A stretch of DNA of 6,416 bases from Deltaproteobacteria bacterium. GTDB lineage: Bacteria; Desulfobacterota; Desulfuromonadia; Desulfuromonadales; BM103. Position 1 is the stretch's first letter; each line of letters opens with the position of its first letter. Of the stretch, positions 1-5,915 are shown piece after piece. The notes under the pieces are model-generated. The model saw nothing but the letters and a program-made list of their open reading frames with translations, was not told the origin of the DNA and made no database searches. The position numbers were made by a program, and so were the translations under genes. The stretch is taken from NCBI GenBank assembly GCA_006226895.1, contig SBFN01000117.1, positions 1 through 6,416 on the forward strand, written 5' to 3'.

Positions 1-733
1 GCTCGGCTTGTTGTTTGACAGCCAGGTCGACGGCCTCCGCCACTAGTCGTTCAGCCAGAACCGCGCAGACGCACCCTGCGGCAAAGCCATAAACCAGGCC
101 CATTTTGAACAGGGTTCCGGCCTCCATCTCGTAATTGAGGAGCTTCAACTGTCGGTATTCATCGCTGATGCCCTGCAGGGAGCGCAACAGGTGCGGGTTG
201 GCCGAGTCGCTGCGTTCCTGGCCTTCGTAGAAGGTGTCGACACTTGCCGTAACGCCCAAGTGCGATCTGATACCAAACTTTTTCGCCGCTCTGGCCAGTG
301 CTATGGTGACATAGGGGTCGGCCGAGGCAGGGAACTCGACCGGAGCGATATCCAGTGCGGCCCCCTGTCTGCACAGGGCGGCGTTCGAAATCACCAGGTC
401 TCCAGCCTTAACCTCGGTCGCTATGCCGCCGCTGGTGCCGACTCTGATGATGGTGCGGATGCCGACGGACACCAGTTCGTTGACAACGATCGACATTGAA
501 GGTGCACCCATGCCGCTGGTAGAAGCGACAAACTTGCCTCCGTTGGTCATTTGACACAGGTAACTGTGCAGGCCACGATTTTCTGAGAGCGTTGCTAAGC
601 AGCAGACGCCTTCGGTTTCTTTTGCGATGCGCTGTGCCCGCTCCGGATCGCCACAGAGCAGCGCGGCGGTCGGCGCTACAGCCCCGAGCTCTTTTTTGCC
701 GAAACCAATGTGGTAAAGCGGTTGCTGGGTCAT
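1..733 (-). CDS. udp: Uridine phosphorylase (3' end cut by window edge)
   Basis: The enzyme cleaves uridine with phosphate to uracil and ribose-1-phosphate in cytosolic pyrimidine salvage. I translated 244 codons from the ATG at 733; the frame stays open to base 1. E. coli Udp has 253 residues, so roughly 10-20 C-terminal residues and the stop are missing. Visible family features are His8 in YHIGFG, GDPER at 28-32 (phosphate site), STSGMGAPS at 71-79, RVGTSGG at 97-103, DTFYEGQER at 166-174 and NYEMEAGTL at 200-208. Phe168, Gln172 and Arg174 match the uracil-recognition residues of E. coli Udp (Phe162, Gln166, Arg168), which favours uridine over purine nucleosides. Met203/Glu204 match the ribose-binding pair. 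The start is supported by GGAGGG at 746-741, 7 nt upstream. The gene is divergent from the PCMT gene to its right. Confidence 0.92.
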   Translation of the reverse strand, partial: MTQQPLYHIGFGKKELGAVAPTAALLCGDPERAQRIAKETEGVCCLATLSENRGLHSYLCQMTNGGKFVASTSGMGAPSMSIVVNELVSVGIRTIIRVGTSGGIATEVKAGDLVISNAALCRQGAALDIAPVEFPASADPYVTIALARAAKKFGIRSHLGVTASVDTFYEGQERSDSANPHLLRSLQGISDEYRQLKLLNYEMEAGTLFKMGLVYGFAAGCVCAVLAERLVAEAVDLAVKQQAE

Positions 734-740
734 CCTCTTA

Positions 741-746
741 CCCTCC
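741..746 (-). promoter_or_regulatory. Ribosome binding site of udp
   Basis: On the minus strand the bases read GGAGGG, 7 nt before the ATG at 733. This is a good Shine-Dalgarno match and fixes the udp start. A second purine run (AAGAGG) directly abuts the ATG and is too close to be the functional site. Confidence 0.7.
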
Positions 747-754
747 AGAAGTGC

Positions 755-760
755 ATTATA
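755..760 (-). promoter_or_regulatory. Possible -10 box for udp
   Basis: The minus strand reads TATAAT, a perfect sigma70 -10 hexamer, 21 bp upstream of the udp ATG. I see no convincing -35 hexamer 16-18 bp further upstream. If used, the 5' leader would be only about 15 nt and would just include the Shine-Dalgarno. The exact match makes it worth recording, but the missing -35 and tight leader keep confidence low. Confidence 0.35.
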
Positions 761-939
761 CCTACTACAATACTAGAATCTTCCCGGCCGATCGCAACAA
801 TCAAAGTGGAGCACGGCTGATGACAGCAGCTTGTTGACCTTTTCACCCGGTACTCCAATTCTCTGCAGCAAGACTGTAAAATGGTAAGCTGTGGTGGCAG
901 GCTCTCAATTTCTTTCTCTTGATGGTTCAAGCGGGTCGC

Positions 940-1629
940 ATGAAAGTGAACAAACTTGAAGAGATGTTGCACACCATTGACGCAGAGGCCCGGGCTACAG
1001 CTTTTCTGACGGGCCGATCGAGTTTCGATTGCCGGGTCATGGAGGCGTTGGAGCAGGTACCGCGTTCAGCTTTTGTACCGCCGGAATTGATCGATTATGC
1101 CTATGACAACAGACCTCTGCCGATCGGTCGGGGGCAGACCATTTCGCAGCCCTATATCGTCGCCTTAATGACCGACCTGCTCGAGCCGCAACCAAGCCAA
1201 ACCATTCTCGAAATCGGTACCGGTTCCGGCTACCAGGCCGCCATCCTTGCGCAACTGGTGCAACATGTCTACAGCCTGGAAATCATCCCTTTGCTGGCTG
1301 TCGAGGCTGCCGCACTGCTCTCCCGGCTGGGTTATGCCAACATCAGTGTTCAGGCCGGCAACGGTCACGACGGCTGGCCTGAACACGCCCCCTATGACGG
1401 CATCATCATGACTGCAGCCGCGACCTGCCTGTCGCCTGCACTGCTCGATCAATTGAAACCAGGCGGCCGACTGGTTGTTCCTTTCGGACGGCCCCATATG
1501 ACGCAGGACCTGCTGCTGGTCGAAAAGGACATCGACAGCAAATTCCACAGCCGGAAAATTCTCGAAGTGGCTTTTGTGCCGATGATGGACGAGGATCATG
1601 ATTCGGCGATCACTCATGGGAAGGGGTGA
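940..1629 (+). CDS. pcm: Cytosolic protein-L-isoaspartate O-methyltransferase (PCMT-1)
   Basis: The family transfers a methyl group from S-adenosylmethionine to L-isoaspartyl residues in damaged proteins, starting their repair to aspartate. The 229-residue product (usual length about 205-230) shows the PCMT signatures in order: VPRSAFVP at 40-47, RPLPIGRGQTISQPY at 58-72, the SAM-binding LEIGTGSGYQ at 90-99, the acidic residue Glu114 after strand 2, WPEHAPYD at 146-153, QLKPGGRLVVP near 170-185 and VAFVPM near the C-terminus. No signal peptide is visible, so it should be cytosolic. One oddity is that the usual GDG motif reads GNG (Asn141). The start is uncertain: TTG 919, ATG 922, ATG 940 and ATG 964 share the frame and none has a clear Shine-Dalgarno. 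ATG 940 was chosen because family similarity begins shortly after it. The gene converges with the large membrane-protein gene, 42 bp away. Confidence 0.88.
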   Translation: MKVNKLEEMLHTIDAEARATAFLTGRSSFDCRVMEALEQVPRSAFVPPELIDYAYDNRPLPIGRGQTISQPYIVALMTDLLEPQPSQTILEIGTGSGYQAAILAQLVQHVYSLEIIPLLAVEAAALLSRLGYANISVQAGNGHDGWPEHAPYDGIIMTAAATCLSPALLDQLKPGGRLVVPFGRPHMTQDLLLVEKDIDSKFHSRKILEVAFVPMMDEDHDSAITHGKG

Positions 1630-1644
1630 AACGCGCTTTTGGCT

Positions 1645-1662
1645 GCAGCAATCAATCGCTGC
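1645..1662 (+). terminator. Weak hairpin between convergent genes
   Basis: GCAGC and GCTGC form a 5-bp stem around an 8-nt loop in the 42-bp gap between the convergent PCMT-1 and membrane-protein genes. On the plus strand it is followed after 7 nt by only four T residues, which overlap the stop codon of the opposing gene. The stem is short and there is no strong T tract on either strand. It may act as a modest bidirectional terminator. Confidence 0.3.
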
Positions 1663-1671
1663 CTTCCAATT

Positions 1672-4059
1672 TTAATCACACCTTTGTTCAGAAGCCTGGA
1701 AGCGAATCGTTGTTGGCAACAGGTAAGCCGTGGCTGCAAGCAGCAGCAAAAGGCTATAGCCGAACTCAACGGCGAGAATGGTCGCAAACGCGGCACCAAC
1801 GACAGAGAGACAGCTGTTAATTCCCCAGGCCCAGGGAACCTCGGCCTGGTGCTTCTTGTTGAGAAGTTTCAGTCCGAGCGGGAAAGGCATGCCCATGATC
1901 ACTGCTACCGGTGCCAGCACCAGCACCGTCAGTGCAGCGCGTAGCGGCATTGTCAGCGGCAGTGTCGCTTCTAAGAGCGTCCCAAGCAACAATACATAGA
2001 TCAGCAGGAGGCTGCTTGTAGCGGCTGTCCAGCGCCAGGGGCGACAAACACGGAATCTTCCTGTCAGTGCACTGCCGGTCGCTGAGCCGATCAGAAGAAC
2101 GGCCACGACCAGCGCGGTCGCATAGACCGGATGGCCGAGATAAAGAACGAAGCGATGAATCAGGGCTAACTCTGTCCACATATAACCGACCCCCAGCCCT
2201 CCAAAATAGACCAGCACATGCCAATGCTTGCCTTTCCCCTTTGGCAGTCGGATCAATGGCAACAGAATCAACAAAGTGGCCAGCAACGATAACACCCCGG
2301 CGGCCAGAACCGCGACCAGCATTCCCAGTTCGATGAAGGGCAGATTACGCTGGCCGTAGAGGCTGACCAGCGTATTGATCTGGCTCCAACGCAGGAACTG
2401 GGAGAAGAATGGCTGGTCATCGTCAACCGGTTGAATCCGGAACGTATAGTTGTTGTAGAGCTGTGCCCTTTCGGGCCCCAGAACCTCATCAAAAAGTCGG
2501 AACAGGGAATCATCTTGCAGACGGTTGTAGTGTTGTCGCTCCTCCGGCAGCAGGTCGGGCAGAAGGGCCGGATCAAAGGCCCAGCGCTTTGCAAACGCCC
2601 TGATCGCAGCCAACTCAGCCTTTGTGTACGGAGTCCGCTTGATGCAAAACGTCAAGGTTCCCCAGCTACGGACAGCAGCGATCCGGTCTTGTGGATTTGT
2701 GACTCCCGCATCCTGAAGGGTCTCCACCAGGGTCGCCAGCAGCCGCAGTGGGTTGCGTACCGGATAATCGACCCAGCTGGTTACGGTCAGCAGCCCTTGA
2801 GGGCTGAGCTTGCTCCAGGCCTGCAGCAAGGCTTCGCGGGTCAGCAGGGGCTGCTCGTGCAGTGCAAAGAGCCCGGCATTGCCGCCAAAGCCGCCGACTC
2901 TCGGCAACATGATCAAGTCGTATTGCCGCTGATCGCGGGCGAGCCAGGTTCGCGAAGCGAGGGGCTGCCAAGTGACCCTGGAGTTGTTGAAGACTCGACT
3001 GAAGCTGGTCGGTGCTGCCGTGCGCAACAGCTCAACCAGGGGCTTATGCGCTTCAACAGCAATAACAGTTTCAGCGCCCCGGTCGAGCGCCAGGGCAACA
3101 TCGACACCGGTGCCGGCGTTAAGCACCAGCACTCTGCGAGGGGTGCCCAGGGCATAGGGCAGGGCGAAGGTTGATGCGTTGCGGGGGTTGTCTCTCCCCG
3201 CGGCCCGCGGCAGATTGCCGATGCTGTCTCCGTTGATGAAGACGGCCGGTGCTTGCGGCATTTCACCCAACCAGTTAAAGCTGACTCCTGCTGCGCCACG
3301 CAGCACCGGAGCGTCCACGATATGGATTTGGCCGGCCGCAGCAGGTTGGTTGGCCAGGATACTGGCCTCTGGCAAATCGAGTGCGCGGCGTAAATCTTTA
3401 TACTGAGAAAGTTCCAGTTCCGTTGCCTGCACCAGGAAGATCGCCACCAATGCCAGGCTGCCCGCCAACACACCGCGAGTGGCAGTTCTGCTGCCCGGCA
3501 GCAGTGCCGCCGCTGCTGCCAGAGCCAGGAGCCCGAAGCAGGGCGGCAACTGCTGAGGCAGCAGCAGCGAGAGCCCTGCCAGACCGAGCAGGCAGCCGAG
3601 TCCGGAACCGAACATGTTGGCAAAGTAGTAGCTGCCGATGCGATCAGTTTCGAGGGTGAAGATCAAGCCGATGGTCAGAGCCCCGCAGGTGAACGGAAGC
3701 ATCAGAAGAAGAGCCACCGCAGATAGTTTTATGACCTCGCTGATATCGACAAACAGCAGAAAGGAATCAAACCCGCCTAGCAACCCCTGTGTCATGGTCA
3801 GCGAACCTGCCAATGTCACAGCGCAACAACAGAGCAGAAGCGGTAACAGTTGCGCCTGTCGTGTTGTCATCCATTGTCGGGCCAGGGCGAGGAGGGTGCC
3901 GGCAGCGCCGAAGCCGAGCAGGGCGATCGAAATAACCAGGTAGGCAAAATGGTGCCATTGACTGGTGGACAGGATTTGCAGTAGCGCTATCTGAAAGGCG
4001 AGCAGGGCGGCAGAGACCAGGGCCAGCGACAGGTGTTTGCGATTACATAGCCCACTCAT
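1672..4059 (-). CDS. Polytopic membrane protein with spermidine-synthase-like domain
   Basis: The 795-residue protein has three parts. Residues about 9-210 are very hydrophobic and look like six or so transmembrane helices. Residues about 300-470 form a Rossmann fold like spermidine synthases/SAM methyltransferases, with VLVLNAGTGVD at 310-320 as the nucleotide loop and Glu336 ending the next strand. Residues about 574-785 are a second membrane block, carrying family-type motifs YMWTELALIHRFVLYLGHP at 626-644, GMPFPLGLKLL at 723-733 and VPWAWGIN at 741-748. PVDDDQPFF at 544-552 lies just before that block. The loop where spermidine synthases carry catalytic aspartates reads YDLIMLPRVGG (380-390), without them, so true aminopropyl transfer is doubtful. 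The ATG at 4059 overlaps the upstream PCMT stop by 4 bp (ATGA), indicating translational coupling; GAGGG lies about 10 nt upstream. The substrate is unknown, and databases would probably label it a fused MFS/spermidine synthase or spermine synthase. Confidence 0.8.
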   Translation of the reverse strand: MSGLCNRKHLSLALVSAALLAFQIALLQILSTSQWHHFAYLVISIALLGFGAAGTLLALARQWMTTRQAQLLPLLLCCCAVTLAGSLTMTQGLLGGFDSFLLFVDISEVIKLSAVALLLMLPFTCGALTIGLIFTLETDRIGSYYFANMFGSGLGCLLGLAGLSLLLPQQLPPCFGLLALAAAAALLPGSRTATRGVLAGSLALVAIFLVQATELELSQYKDLRRALDLPEASILANQPAAAGQIHIVDAPVLRGAAGVSFNWLGEMPQAPAVFINGDSIGNLPRAAGRDNPRNASTFALPYALGTPRRVLVLNAGTGVDVALALDRGAETVIAVEAHKPLVELLRTAAPTSFSRVFNNSRVTWQPLASRTWLARDQRQYDLIMLPRVGGFGGNAGLFALHEQPLLTREALLQAWSKLSPQGLLTVTSWVDYPVRNPLRLLATLVETLQDAGVTNPQDRIAAVRSWGTLTFCIKRTPYTKAELAAIRAFAKRWAFDPALLPDLLPEERQHYNRLQDDSLFRLFDEVLGPERAQLYNNYTFRIQPVDDDQPFFSQFLRWSQINTLVSLYGQRNLPFIELGMLVAVLAAGVLSLLATLLILLPLIRLPKGKGKHWHVLVYFGGLGVGYMWTELALIHRFVLYLGHPVYATALVVAVLLIGSATGSALTGRFRVCRPWRWTAATSSLLLIYVLLLGTLLEATLPLTMPLRAALTVLVLAPVAVIMGMPFPLGLKLLNKKHQAEVPWAWGINSCLSVVGAAFATILAVEFGYSLLLLLAATAYLLPTTIRFQASEQRCD

Positions 4060-4778
4060 TCTTCAGCGACCCTCTTGAAAGGGACGAATCTGACCGGCAT
4101 CAGGTTGGTGGAGATTGTCTTGCCATCCCTTTTCTGGAGGAGCATCAAGGTCTGTACGAAGAAAGGCGAGCCCACAGGGATGATCATCAGCCCGGATTCA
4201 GCCAACTGCTCGATCAGTGGCGGGGGAATAAACTCAGCTGCTGCCGTAACAATGATCGCATCGAAAGGCGCATGCTCCTGCCAGCCGTAATAACCGTCAG
4301 CAGACTTGGTTTTGACATCGGTGAAGCCCAGTTGCTTTAAGCGTAACGCAGCCGAATCAGCCAATGGCGGGATAATCTCTATAGAGTAAACTTGTGCCCC
4401 GGTGGCTGCCAGTATCGCGGCCTGGTAGCCTGAACCTGTGCCGATCTCGAGAATCTTGCGCCCGGGACCGGGCTTGATGATCTCTGTCATGAAAGCGACG
4501 ATGAAGGGCTGTGAAATAGTCTGTCCATGCCCGATCGGCAAAGGGCGATCCTGGTAAGCATGTTGGGACATGGACTCTGGCACAAAGAGGTGGCGGGGCA
4601 CTGTGCGCATGGCTGTCAGAGTTGTTGGGTCCTTTACTCCGCGCGCAAGAATTTGCTCTCTGACCATGGCCTCGCGATCTTCTCCGCGTTCGCTCGAGGC
4701 GACTACACCAAAGCATAAGAGCTGAACCAGGCAGAGCACAAGGACGCTGCTACACGCTGATTTGCGCCGTATCTGCAT
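4056..4778 (-). CDS. pcm: Signal-peptide-bearing protein-L-isoaspartate O-methyltransferase (PCMT-2)
   Basis: This is a second PCMT, 240 residues from ATG 4778. Family motifs are REQILARGVKDP at 40-51, VPRHLFVPE at 60-68, RPLPIGHGQTISQPF at 78-92, LEIGTGSGYQ at 110-119 (SAM loop), Glu134, the intact ADGYYGW at 160-166, HAPFDAIIVTAAA at 169-181 and VRFVPF at 229-234. Before the PCMT domain is a classic Sec signal: basic RRK at 4-6, a hydrophobic stretch at about 11-26, and a likely cleavage after Ala27 (VVA). Cys22 is preceded by QLL, a poor lipobox, so it is probably not a lipoprotein. An upstream in-frame GTG (4784) would add two residues; ATG 4778 is preferred because GGGGG (4788-4784) lies 5 nt upstream. 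It overlaps the membrane-protein gene by 4 bp and follows the BCAM0308-family gene by 83 bp. Family membership is clear; export is inferred. Confidence 0.88.
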   Translation of the reverse strand: MQIRRKSACSSVLVLCLVQLLCFGVVASSERGEDREAMVREQILARGVKDPTTLTAMRTVPRHLFVPESMSQHAYQDRPLPIGHGQTISQPFIVAFMTEIIKPGPGRKILEIGTGSGYQAAILAATGAQVYSIEIIPPLADSAALRLKQLGFTDVKTKSADGYYGWQEHAPFDAIIVTAAAEFIPPPLIEQLAESGLMIIPVGSPFFVQTLMLLQKRDGKTISTNLMPVRFVPFKRVAEE

Positions 4779-4861
4779 AAGCACCCCCGGGGTCGCGGCA
4801 AACTACGACTCACATGAGACGTTAACGAGTCTGCACCAGGTCGCCCGCCATGTCCCTGAAG
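4779..4861. other. Intergenic gap with clustered small dyads
   Basis: This 83-bp gap lies between two same-strand genes. It contains CTCACATGAG (4809-4818, 4-bp arms), the perfect 8-bp palindrome CGTTAACG (4820-4827), and GACTC (4807-4811) facing GAGTC (4827-4831). None is followed by a T tract on the minus strand, so it is not an obvious terminator. It could be an operator or chance. No strong promoter is visible, so read-through from the upstream gene into PCMT-2 is possible. Confidence 0.3.
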
Positions 4862-5380
4862 TTAGAGCATCCTTTCCCAGCTCACCCGGCAAAGGTCTGG
4901 GTCACCAGCCCAGGAAATGTCGAGTTTGCCCCTGTGGGCTTTATGAAGAACTCGACCCAGGCGTTCGGCCAGTTTCTTATCAGTGGTCTCGATGACAAGC
5001 TTGTCATCGTTACGGAGTTTACGAATAACCCTCTCAAAAGGGTTTTTCTCAAGAGCTTTGTGCTCTTCGTTTTTAAGAATTTGTCGAATCTCCTCTTCAT
5101 GCTTCCATAGATAGCTGCCGCTTAAGGTCACGATCCCCTCCGGGTAACCCGTTGCGATCTTCTGGCATGCCGGGCAGTTAATCCAGTTTGTTTTGGGATC
5201 ACTTTCCAGCTTAAGATACTCCTCCGGATCAAGTGTCCAGTGTTGATTTTGGTAAACCGTTTTGCAGGTCGTGCAAAGTGATGGCTCTTTTAGCGCTTCC
5301 CCAGGCCTGAACGGGTCAAGGTTGGTCGGTTGGCGTCCACGCTTGCTGCTGATGCCATATTTCCGGGTATCTTTTTTCAT
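4862..5380 (-). CDS. BCAM0308-family zinc-ribbon-like protein
   Basis: The 172-residue soluble protein matches my recollection of the BCAM0308 family, which has no established function. The N-terminus is basic and polar (about 1-30). Two CxxC pairs, CTTC at 36-39 and CPAC at 69-72, are 29 residues apart and should bind one zinc ion as a zinc ribbon. They are followed by YPEGIVTLSGSY at 79-90 and a charged helical stretch. The C-terminal segment (about 127-170) contains LVIETTD, LGRVLHKAHRGKLDISW and RVSWER. This layout loosely recalls the ribosome-export protein NMD3, so a nucleic-acid or ribosome role is possible but unproven. The start is very well supported by AAGGAGG at 5392-5386, 5 nt before the ATG. 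It is the first gene of a leftward cluster with PCMT-2 and the membrane protein; co-transcription is inferred. Confidence 0.72.
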   Translation of the reverse strand: MKKDTRKYGISSKRGRQPTNLDPFRPGEALKEPSLCTTCKTVYQNQHWTLDPEEYLKLESDPKTNWINCPACQKIATGYPEGIVTLSGSYLWKHEEEIRQILKNEEHKALEKNPFERVIRKLRNDDKLVIETTDKKLAERLGRVLHKAHRGKLDISWAGDPDLCRVSWERML

Positions 5381-5385
5381 GATCT

Positions 5386-5392
5386 CCTCCTT
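5386..5392 (-). promoter_or_regulatory. Strong ribosome binding site of the BCAM0308-family gene
   Basis: The minus strand reads AAGGAGG, 5 nt before the ATG at 5380. It is the strongest Shine-Dalgarno seen in the window, suggesting efficient translation of this small protein. Confidence 0.75.
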
Positions 5393-5464
5393 TTCTGTAG
5401 CCTGTCTATCTTCACTTCAACTATATCACTATTTTTCACACCCAAGTGCTCCACAACGGACAAA

Positions 5465-5488
5465 TAACTACTGTTTATTAAATAGTTA
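5465..5488. repeat. Inverted repeat TAACTA-N12-TAGTTA
   Basis: A perfect 6-bp inverted repeat with arms at 5465-5470 and 5483-5488 lies in AT-rich DNA about 85 bp upstream of the BCAM0308-family start. Centre-to-centre spacing of the arms is 18 bp, longer than the roughly 10-bp helical turn typical of compact dimer operators. It could be a regulator site or chance in AT-rich sequence. Confidence 0.3.
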
Positions 5489-5643
5489 GCGGAACAGCGT
5501 GAATTCGGAGTCATTCATGATAAGTAAAGTCCAGAACAACGAGGATCACCCCTCAGGAGCTTTGGACACTGGTTATGTGCGTTACATTTTAGTGTTCCCA
5601 AGTCCCAGTCGATATATGTGTCGCAAGGTTGATTTAAGAGTGC

Positions 5644-5913
5644 TCAGCGATCCCAGTAGAGGTAGTGTGGCGATTCGGAGAGCAGTTCCAGGCAGGCTGC
5701 CAATGAACCTGTAAAATCGATCCGTTGCCAACGTTTCAGGTTGTGGAAGTATTCGATCCGCCACTGGGCGTTATCAGCACTGCGGATCAATCGAGCGAAG
5801 CTCTCGTCCCCATTGAGCAGGTGCAGTTCATCGCCATCTGCGGATACCGTGAACTCCGCCAGGACCGGGTCGGCCTTGATCAGCTGTTTTGCTTCTTCCA
5901 ATATCTTTTCCAT
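5644..5913 (-). CDS. Small DUF3024-like protein downstream of nifS
   Basis: This small soluble protein has 89 residues from ATG 5913, or 91 from ATG 5919. I do not recognise a defined function. The arrangement FARLIRSADNAQWRIEYF, then LKRWQRIDF, and a C-terminal HYLYWDR resembles DUF3024 proteins, which have a W-x-x-Y / W pattern and end near a Phe-Trp or Tyr-Trp; this is a tentative family call from memory. There are no cysteines in a metal-binding pattern, no signal peptide and no membrane segment. ATG 5913 is preferred because GGAG (5925-5922) lies 8 nt upstream, but only 2 nt before ATG 5919. Either start sits at the nifS stop codon (ATG 5919 overlaps it as ATGA), so the two genes are almost surely co-transcribed and probably translationally coupled. 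Confidence 0.7.
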   Translation of the reverse strand: MEKILEEAKQLIKADPVLAEFTVSADGDELHLLNGDESFARLIRSADNAQWRIEYFHNLKRWQRIDFTGSLAACLELLSESPHYLYWDR

Positions 5914-5915
5914 GA

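Larger units (their letters stand above)
734..939. other. Divergent intergenic region between udp and pcm-1
   Basis: This 206-bp stretch separates two divergent genes and should hold both promoters. On the minus strand there is a TATAAT at 755-760. On the plus strand TAAAAT at 877-882 is a 5/6 match to a -10 box, about 58 bp before the chosen PCMT start, but no good -35 stands 16-18 bp upstream of it. A TTGACC at 834-839 resembles a -35 but lacks a matching -10 at the right spacing. I see no convincing operator repeat, RNA gene or sigma54 site. Confidence 0.4.
5381..5643. other. Intergenic region upstream of the BCAM0308-family gene
   Basis: This 263-bp gene-free stretch is clearly more AT-rich around 5405-5490 than its surroundings and probably holds the promoter of the leftward cluster. 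On the minus strand TATAGT (5425-5420) is a 5/6 match to a -10 box, without a good -35 at normal spacing. An alternative is TTGTGG (5456-5451), 17 bp from AATAGT (5433-5428), a weak pair. The inverted repeat TAACTA/TAGTTA at 5465-5488 lies just upstream. I find no clear rho-independent terminator for the gene ending at 5644 and no convincing small ORF. Confidence 0.4.

Noticed and set aside
191..499. Plus-strand frame over the left edge gene
   Set aside because: It is antisense to uridine phosphorylase, whose substrate-binding residues are all recognisable on the minus strand.
890..912. Possible sigma54 promoter (TGGCAG) upstream of PCMT-1
   Set aside because: The GG element is present but the downstream GC of the -12 box is absent at the required spacing.
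1165..1617. 150-codon minus-strand frame opposite PCMT-1
   Set aside because: It is antisense to a gene with strong PCMT motifs and shows no family features of its own.
2431..3174. 247-codon open frame on the plus strand
   Set aside because: It lies wholly antisense to the 795-residue membrane-protein gene, has no recognisable domain and low-complexity Gln/Arg-rich composition, and is explained by the GC-rich codon use of the real gene.
2913..3623. 236-codon minus-strand frame inside the membrane-protein gene
   Set aside because: It is an alternate frame of the same strand, rich in Cys, Trp, Arg and Ser as expected from frame-shifted membrane-helix codons; the true frame has clear family motifs.
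4707..4720. Possible lipobox at Cys22 of PCMT-2
   Set aside because: The residues before the cysteine are Gln-Leu-Leu; a lipobox needs Gly, Ala or Ser at -1, so signal peptidase I cleavage after Ala27 fits better.
5499..5714. 71-codon plus-strand frame in and beyond the 5381-5643 gap
   Set aside because: It overlaps the 3' end of the DUF3024-like gene antisense, has no Shine-Dalgarno and no recognisable sequence.
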